A stretch of DNA of 64,000 nucleotides from Tolypeutes matacus (Eukaryota; Chordata; Mammalia; Cingulata; Chlamyphoridae): positions 30,895,059 through 30,959,058 of the forward strand of contig JAKSZT010054334.1 of assembly GCA_026826555.1 (NCBI GenBank), read 5' to 3'. How positions within the stretch are numbered: the first letter of the stretch is position 1; each line of letters begins with the position of its first letter. The notes beneath the pieces are model-generated. The model saw only the letters and a list, made by a program, of their open reading frames with translations, did no database searches and had not been told where the DNA came from. Made by a program: the position numbers and the translations under genes. This document shows, one piece after another, positions 56,657-64,000 of the stretch.

Positions 56657-59137
56657 TTAGGGTGTTAGATGTGGGGGACATGCGGGGCAGGGTGCAACCT
56701 GAGGCAGACCTCTAGGGAGTGTGTGAGTGTGCATCTTGTCATAGTGGGTTGTATCACTGAGCGGGAAGGTGTTGGACTCCCATCCTAGGGAGTCCTGCTA
56801 TGTTCTCAAATAGAGGGGTGGGAGTCTCTCAAGAGTACAGGCAGTGCCTAATAGGGGAGGACAGGCCAGTATGTCAAGCCCTCAATGTTGTTGCAAGTAA
56901 CTATGAATCTTGTTCTTTAAGGAGTGAAGCTTGGTGGTTGCGGTGGCCCCTGAGGGGAGGAGGAGGGAAGAATAGAATAGATGGAACATGGGGCATTTTG
57001 AGGTTGATGGAATTGTACTACATGATCTTGCAATGATGGATACAGGCCATTTTAAATTTCATCAAAATTTATAAAGTGTATGGTCTAAAATGTAAACCAT
57101 AATGTAAATCATTGACCATGGTTAGTAACAATGTTTCAATATTTGTACTTCAATTGTAACAAATATACACTCCACATGTAAAATGTTATTAATAGGGGAA
57201 AGGGGAAAAGGGGGAGGGTGTTGGGATATGGGAATCCCCTATATTCTGTATGTGACTTTTCTATAAACTAAAGCTTCTTTGAAGACAAAATGAAAAAAAA
57301 TAAGACAGTGGGAGAATAAAAGGAAGAAAATGTCACTGTTCATACAGGATAACAAATCTTACAGTGATGAAAGAAATAATGTCAAATTTTTTTAAAATAT
57401 ATTTTTTTCATTATTTTTTATTCCAATTTTTTAAATTGTATTTTATTTCTTATTTTTAAAACTGTCACTATTTCATTTTCTTATTAATTGTATTTGGTTA
57501 TTTTGTTGATTCCATTTTTGAAGACGTTTTGGATCACAGAAGGGCTACAACTATGACAGGGGAGGATCCTTGGTGTGGGGTGTCACTGATGGGGGATACA
57601 TGGGAGGAGCTTCACCTGGGCATACATATAAGGCATATAAATGGGCTCAAATGTTCATGGGGTATTGTCACGGTGGGTGGAGATTCACACAATAACCAAA
57701 AGAATATTGAATTCCCATCCTGGGGAGCTCTGCCACATTCTCTAATGGAACAGCAAAAATCCCCCGAGTACAAGGGCAGTGACTAGTGAAGGAGGATAGA
57801 CCATTGATGGACCCTTGATATTGATGACTGTACTTATGAACCTTTACTTTTGAAATGGAAACGTAGCCTATTATTATAAGGTGCCTAAGAGTTACCTCCT
57901 GAGAGCCTCCTTGTTGCTCAAATGTGGCCTCTCTCTAAGCCAAACTTAGCATATAAATGCATTACCTCCCCCCCCCCGCCCCCCCAGCGGGGGGATGATT
58001 CCCGGGGATGAGCCTCTCTGGCACTGAGGGATTACGACCAAACACCAGCTAGCAAGGCAACTGGAAAAAGACCTTGACCAAAAGGGGGGAAAGATAAAGA
58101 CAAATGAGTTTATTTGGCTAAGAGACTTCAAAGTGAGTTGGGCGGTCATTCCAGAGGTTACACTTATGCACGTCTCAGCAGGATCTCATTGACCGCCAAA
58201 GTAAATACTATCTCAAATAGTGGGGCTCCTGAGGGCTCTGGAGGCATGCAGACACTATAGGCAGGGCAGACAGGAGTTTGGTGCCCTGCCAGTGGGCCCT
58301 ACTTAGGAATTTATGCTCCCCAGTATGACAGAGTTGGACTCAGTTGTGGTTTCCCTACACATGGCTCTTCACCCCTTCTATATGAAATAGTTAGTACTGG
58401 AGTTGATACGTGTATGTTCAAAAGACTTAAATCTTTGGGCTGTCCATATACCAGCTGGGCCCTGAATCTCAACAGAGTTGCAACACCTACTTTCCAGTTC
58501 ATTGGACTTACCCCAGACAACTAACAGCGAGATGATAATGGACAACGACCATCCCAAGGACCAGAGAAAGTCTGCAACTGCAAGCAAGATAGTCCCATCC
58601 ATCTACCGTATGGGATCTAAGTCCCCTCTCAATTAGAGGTGGAGTGGTAACACCATCCCAGAATCCTCAGGATTGGGGAATGAATGATGGACTAGAGTAG
58701 ACTTACCAGTATTCTACTATAGATTTATTGTGATTCTAGCAGTGGAAGAATTTATATTATTGATTTGGAGGCAGTGCCCTCTGGAGGTTCTGAGGAGAGG
58801 GAGAGGGAAAAACAGGTATAATATGGGGGCATTTTAGGGACTTAGGAATTGTCCTGAATGACATTGCAATGACAGATGCAAGCCATTATATATCTTTCCA
58901 TAACTTACAATATTGTGCAGGAGAGAGTGTAAACAATAATCCATGCTTGGTGGCAATGCTCCAAAATGTGTTCATCAAATGTTACGAATGTACCACACTA
59001 ATGAAGGATGTTGTTAATGTGGGAAAATGTGGGAAGGGTATGGAGTGGGGCATATGGGAATCCCTGATATTTTTTATGTAATATTTATGTAATCTAAGGA
59101 TCTTTTTAAAAAATTAAAAGTATATTTTTAAAAAAGG
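56657..59137 (+). mobile_element. Composite lineage-specific retroelement insertion with target duplication
   Basis: 2.5-kb unit between direct repeats GAAGTAAGGT (about 56647-56656 and 59139-59148), ending in an A-rich tail, so it inserted by retrotransposition in sense orientation. It has two related halves. 56657-57300 and 57530-59120 share the blocks 'cccatcctrgggagtcctgc', 'gtgtaaac(c)ataat' and the terminal 'atatgggaatcc', and the first half is a shortened version of the second. The inside holds a GC-rich C/G-run (57967-58000). It resembles the long 3' UTR of a xenarthran L1, but I cannot prove the family. Its open frames are not genes. Confidence 0.6.
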
Positions 59138-60099
59138 AAGTAAGGTATTATACTAGGATTTCATCATATGGAGAATTATGCTCACTATTCTTGAGCTTAC
59201 CATCTAAGTGTACATTATAAAGCAAAGTGTATCAATATGTAATCAAATGAATCAAATAATGTATGAAAATGGTGTGAATAGAGATGTTGGGCTGAGCTTC
59301 AATGGAAGAGGTGACATTTGATTTCAGCCAAAAAGGATAAATAGAAATACCCTGGGCAATCACGGGGCGGGCAAGCTTGGGATTCCATAAAGACAACAGT
59401 AGGAGCTAGTACCTGGAGGTGTGAAACCTTAAGCTTCTGGTATATGGTAGGGAATAGTAGGGAGTGAGGCTAAAAATGATAAATTGAAGCCATCTTGTGG
59501 AGGGCCTTATAAATAATGCTAGAGAAATCAAGTTTTACCTTTTGGACAATAATACTTCCATTTTATGTATACTGTGGCATTACAGTCCAAAGAGATTACT
59601 GCTATTAACACTTCCCTTAACTAGTTGGAGTTCAGGAACCTATTACAGATCTCTAGGCTATCTGAACAGAAAATATTTTCTATTTTGAGTGAAATAAAAT
59701 TGCATGCACTATACAGAATTGAATTCCATCCCTCCCAGTGTTTAGTTCATGTCCCTTGGCATAAAATCATACTTTTAGAATACTTTGAGCTGCTTATGAT
59801 ATCTTTTGGTTTTCAAGCATAAAAGAGTTAAGGTTTCATTATATATGCTAAGTATTTTCTTGTCAAAGGCTGAATGATGTTCGGTAGCATTCCAGTTGTA
59901 CCTTCAGATTTTATTTATCATTTTTATTATTTCATTCTTTTGTGACCACATAAGAATGCTATTTAATTATCTTTTTAAAAGCTAGTTATTGATTATAAAT
60001 ATTTAGAAATTATACTACAAAGACTAATACTTGTTCCTACTTTCAAACCAAATAAAAGATGAAAATAGGCCATAACATATTTTGGAATTTTGATATTTG

Positions 60100-60300
60100 G
60101 CCTCTGAAACTAGACTGCCTGAGTTCCTATCATAGACTAGTTCTAGTTGTGTGAACTTGGGCAAGTTACTTAATCTGATTGTGCCCCCAGCTTTGCCGTC
60201 TGTAATGTGAGGATAATAGTACTTACATTCCTCATGGTGTTATTAAGCGCATGTACAATGCTCAATTTCTAGGAGCCCTCAATAAATGTCTTAGGAGCTC
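60100..60300 (+). mobile_element. MIR SINE, sense
   Basis: Clear MIR order: 'tgtgtgaacttgggcaagtt', 'acttaatctgattgtgcccc', 'ctgtaatgtgaggataatag', 'cctcatggtgttattaagcg'. It lies about 260 bp upstream of exon L. Confidence 0.82.
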
Positions 60301-60558
60301 AATAAAAATTAGCCACTGTTGTTAATAGTGCCAATATCATCATGGTTGTCTTTCAGGGGTTTTCTTTGGAAAGATGTCAGCAGCTCCAGGATTAAACTTG
60401 TTAACTTATGATTCCATCAATATATCATACTGTGTGATCTTAGAGTGATGTGCAGTACAGTACAGCTGGCTACTGTCAAGCTTCACTCATTTAATCAACT
60501 ATGATTTAGCAACTTAATTGCAGAATTCAACATCTTGTTTATTTCTCTTTGAATGCAG

Positions 60559-60717
60559 GAGTTCCCAAGAGTCGACGAGGAGAAATTTGGCAGTTCCTAG
60601 CTTTACAGTATCGTCTAAGACACAGATTACCTAATAAACAACAACCTCCAGACACATCATATAAAGAACTTTTAAAGCAGCTCACTGCACAGCAGCATTC
60701 TATTCTCGTGGATTTAG
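60559..60717 (+). CDS. TBC1D4: TBC1D4 coding exon L (start of TBC Rab-GAP domain)
   Basis: 159-nt exon, 52 codons with split ends, equivalent to human 918-971: [20 protein letters not shown] and [19 protein letters not shown]. Acceptor ttgaatgcag, donor gtattt; phase 1 in and out. GVPKxxRGEIW is the N-terminal signature of TBC domains. The exon stops inside the catalytic I-x-x-D-x-x-R motif: I-L-V-D-L-G is encoded here, while the arginine finger lies in the next exon, outside the window. TBC1D4 uses this domain to stimulate GTP hydrolysis on Rab8A, Rab10 and Rab14. Confidence 0.96.
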
Positions 60718-61080
60718 GTATTTGTCATTTGATTATAATTTACTAAAGTGAACAGTAGGTCCTTTTGTTGATTTTTTTTGGTGTTGATAAAGAGACTATG
60801 TCGCATATACGGGACTGCTTACCTTTTCCTTTCTGGAGAGCAAGTTGACTTTGGGTCTGATTAAAGACCCCATAACTGCTTGTGTATAAAATGAAGTTTA
60901 CACACCAAAGTTTCCCTTCTGAAAATGGAGTCATCTTATATTTGAACCATTACAAAGTCATATTATAGGATGCTTGCAGTTACCGTATTTTGAATAACTG
61001 ATTTTACTTGAGTTAAACATTAATTGTTATCTCAATCAGTGCTGCTTTTGAAAGCTTTTATAGGCTTCCTGATAAAATAT
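60718..61080 (+). other. TBC1D4: Start of TBC1D4 intron after exon L
   Basis: About 360 bp of unique-looking intron before the L1. The intron continues past the right edge; no further exon is seen. Confidence 0.75.
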
Positions 61081-61084
61081 ACTA

Positions 61085-64000
61085 AAAGGGGGACCAAAAC
61101 TAATTTTCCTGGGCATATGACCTCATCATGAGGATATTGCTGGAAGCAGGCCTTTACATATCACTTTTAAAAGCAGTGCCAGAATTAGTGATTCAAAGAC
61201 ACAAAATCTGAACAGGAAAAGACAGGAGAACAGAAAGAGAAAGGAATGGAAAAAAATGGAACAAGTTCTCAGGGAACTGAATGACAACGTGAAACTCACA
61301 AACATACACATTATTAGTATCCCAGAAAGAGAAGAGAATGGAAAAGAGGCAGAAAGAATTTTGAAAAAATAATGACAGAAAATTTCCCAACCCTTATGAA
61401 AGACATAAATATCAATACCCAAGAAGGACAACCCACCCCAAACATTATAAATCCAAATAGACTACCATGAGACACCTACTATTCAGAATGACAAATATCA
61501 GAAATAAAGAGAGGATTCTGAAACTACCAAGGGAAAAGCAAAGCATTACATACAAGGGAACTTCAGTAAGATTAAGTGCTGATCTCTCATCAGAAACCAT
61601 GGAGGCAAGAAGAGACTGGTATGATGTATTTAAGGTACTGAAAAAGAAAAACTGCCAGCCAAGAATTCTGTATCCAGCAAAGCTGTCCTTCAAAAATGAG
61701 GGTGAGTTCAAACAAAAACTGATAGAATATATTACCAAAAGACCAGAATTACAAGAGATACTAAAGGGAGTGCTGCAGCCTGAAAGGAAAAAACAAGAAT
61801 GAGTTACTTGGAGAAGAATTTAGAAATGAAGATTATTAAGAAGGGTAAACTAAAGGGTAAGAAGACAGACAATTGAACGATATGACAACAGAGAGTCAAA
61901 GGACAAAATAGATGAAGTAAGTAATGTCTTTACAGTAATAACATTAAATGTTAGTGGATTGAACTACCCAACCAAAAGGCATAGACTGATAGAATGGATA
62001 ATAAAATACGAACCGTCTAATTGTTGTCTACAAGAGATCCACCACAGACATAAGGACACAACCAGATTAAAAGGGAAAGGTTGGAAAAAGGTATTCCATG
62101 CAAATAGTAACCAAAAAATAGCTGGAGTAGCAATACTAATATTGTACAAAATAGATTTCAAATGCAAAATTGTTTTGAGGGATGAAGAAAGTCATTATAT
62201 ATTAATAAAGGGGGCAATTTATCAAGAAGAAATAACTATACTAAATATTTATGCACCTAACCTGAGTGCCCCAAGATATATGAGGCACACACTGGCAAAA
62301 CTGAAGAAGGGAGAATAGATGTCTCTACAATAATAGTTGGAGACTTCAGTATACCACTCTCAGTATTAGTAAGAACCTCTAGATGAGGATAAATAAACAG
62401 ACAGCTTGAATAATATGATAAATGAACTAGATCTAACAGACATCTATAGTGTATTACACCCCAAAACAGCAGTATATACATTCTTTTCAAGTGCTCATGA
62501 TCCTTTTCCAAGATAGACCATATGTTAGGTCACAAGACAAGTTTCAATAAATTTTAAAAGATTGAAATTATACAAAACATTTTCTCTGATCATAATGGAA
62601 TGAAGCTGGAAATCAGTAATGGACCGAAAAAAGTGAAAAATTCATAAATATATGGAGATTAAATAGCGCACTCTTAAATAATCAGTATGTCAAAGAAGTA
62701 ATTGCAAGAGAATTCAACAAATAAGATGAATGAAAATGAGAACACAACATATCAAAACCCATAGGACACCGCAAAGGCAGTGCTGAGAGGGATAATTTAT
62801 AGCCCTCAATGATCACATTAAAAAAGAAGAAAGAGCTAAAATTGAAGATCTAACTGCATACCTGGTGGAACTAGAAAACAGAAATCTAATCCCAAAACAA
62901 GCCGAAGGAAAGAAATAGTAAAAATGGGAGCAAAATAAATGAACTTGGGAAGAAAATAACTTAGAATAAATAAAACCAAAAGTTGGTTCTTTGAGAAGAT
63001 GAACACAATCGACAAAACCCTTAGCTAGACTGACAAAAAAGAGAGAAGATGGAAATAAATAAAAAAGAGAGGGGGGACATTACCAGTGACCCTGCAGAAA
63101 TAAGAGAGATATGTGATGATACTATGAACAACTGTATGCCAAAAAACTAGACAACATAGATGAGATGGACAAATTCCTAGAAACACACGAACAACCTACA
63201 CTGACACTAGAAGGAATAGAAGACCTCAACAAACCAGTCACAAGTGAAGAAATTGAAACAGTCATAAAAAATCTCACAAATATGAAAGCCCAGGACCAGA
63301 TGGCTTCACAGGTGAATTCTACCAATCATTCAAAGACAATCTAATACCAATCTTGCTCAAGCTCTTCCAAAAAATTGAACAGAGAGGAATGCTACCAAGC
63401 TCCTTCTGTAAAGCCAACATCACCCTAATACCAAAACCAGATAAAGATACTATGAAAAAAGAAAATTCCAGACCAATTTCTCTAATGAATATATATGCAA
63501 AAATCCTCAAAAAAAAAAAAAAAAAAAAAAAAACTTACAAACTAAGTCCAAAAGCACATTAAAAGAATTAGACACCACGATCAAGTGGGTTTTATCCCAG
63601 GTATGCAGGGGTGGTTCAACACAAGAAAATCAGTGTAATAATTACCTCATTGATAAATTGAAGAAGAAAAATTATATGATCTTCTCGATTGATGCAGAAA
63701 AGGCAATTGACAAAATATAGCACCCTTTCTTGATAAAAATAAAACAAAACAAAACAAAAAACACTCCAAAAGATAGGAATAGAAGGAAGCTTTCTCAATA
63801 TGGGAAATGGCATTTATGAAAAACCTACAGCTAGCATTGTACTCAATGGTGAAAGATGGAAAGCTTTCTCGCTGAAATCAGGAACCAGACAAGGATGCCC
63901 ACTGTCACCATTATTATTCAATATTGTGTTAGAAGTTCTAGCTAGAGCAAGTAGGCTAGATAAAGAAACAAAAGTCACCATTATAGGAAAGGGAGAAGTA
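61085..64000 (+). mobile_element. L1 LINE, sense, 5' truncated in ORF1, running off the window
   Basis: Begins within ORF1: the coiled-coil/central part is in broken frames, and the C-terminal frame at 61467-61802 reads MRHLLFRMTNIRNKERILKL and then LPREKQSITYKG. ORF2 follows. The endonuclease portion is at 61959-62318 (NCCLQEIHHR, ILNIYAPN), the linker at 62700-63300 and the reverse transcriptase start at 63290-64000 ([19 protein letters not shown], and 'caaggatgcccactgtcacc'). Stops and frameshifts are frequent, and a 27-bp A run interrupts RT at about 63509-63532. Inactive. Confidence 0.9.

Larger units (their letters stand above)
54845..60558 (+). other. TBC1D4: TBC1D4 intron K-L
   Basis: 5.7 kb. 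Contains a GT/TA-rich microsatellite-like tract (55140-55270), an L2 (55820-56380), the composite insertion (56657-59137) and a MIR (60100-60300). 59140-59520 continues the old repeat that the composite interrupted. Confidence 0.8.

Noticed and set aside
61959..62318. 119-codon frame as a domesticated endonuclease
   Set aside because: It is the ordinary L1 ORF2 endonuclease portion, broken on both sides by stops.

Overview
This is a mammalian genomic window that holds the central part of one protein-coding gene, TBC1D4 (AS160), on the + strand. TBC1D4 is the Rab GTPase-activating protein that Akt and AMPK phosphorylate to release GLUT4 vesicles. The host is most likely an armadillo or other xenarthran. 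The reason is a set of tRNA-Ala-derived SINEs of the armadillo DAS type, about a dozen copies, many with perfect target-site duplications. Species assignment is inference from repeat content. No bacterial-type feature, CRISPR array or complete second gene is visible.

Twelve consecutive coding exons were found by translation, splice sites and phase continuity: 1893-2025, 8835-8926, 9702-9812, 12027-12146, 36191-36265, 37614-37840, 39803-39967, 43882-43905, 48982-49142, 51160-51369, 54686-54844 and 60559-60717. Every junction has ag/gt borders and compatible phase. Together they encode about 545 residues, equivalent to human residues 426-971 when anchored on the known Akt sites: the end of the second PTB domain, the phospho-regulatory linker (Ser570, Ser588, Thr642, Ser704, Ser751 equivalents) and the first ~53 residues of the TBC GAP domain. 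Earlier and later exons lie outside. The 165-nt and 24-nt exons at 39803 and 43882 are the in-frame pair that distinguishes the long (muscle/heart) isoform.

The rest is intron, about 97% of the window. 0-12 kb: old L1 pieces, a possible retrocopy and an LTR-like element. 12.6-19.5 kb: a nearly full-length, inactivated, antisense ERV-L provirus with both LTRs, a 5-bp target duplication, tRNA-Leu primer site, gag-pro-pol and the dUTPase typical of ERV-L, and no env. 20-35 kb: L1 3' UTR, a nested SINE cluster, a Tigger1 transposon carrying a SINE, MER5 pieces, MIRs, antisense L1 and a MaLR-type LTR. 36-55 kb: the exon-dense part, with SINEs and an antisense L1. 55.8-59.1 kb: an L2 and a composite lineage-specific insertion. 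61-64 kb: a degraded sense L1 running off the end.

I found no convincing new biological system. The points most worth checking are a tandem NAGNAG acceptor on the long-isoform exon, 27-residue repeats in the ERV-L gag, a 55-bp duplication in only one LTR, the dimer-like SINE and the composite 2.5-kb insertion. Repeat family names come from pattern recognition without a database, so boundaries of old repeats are approximate.
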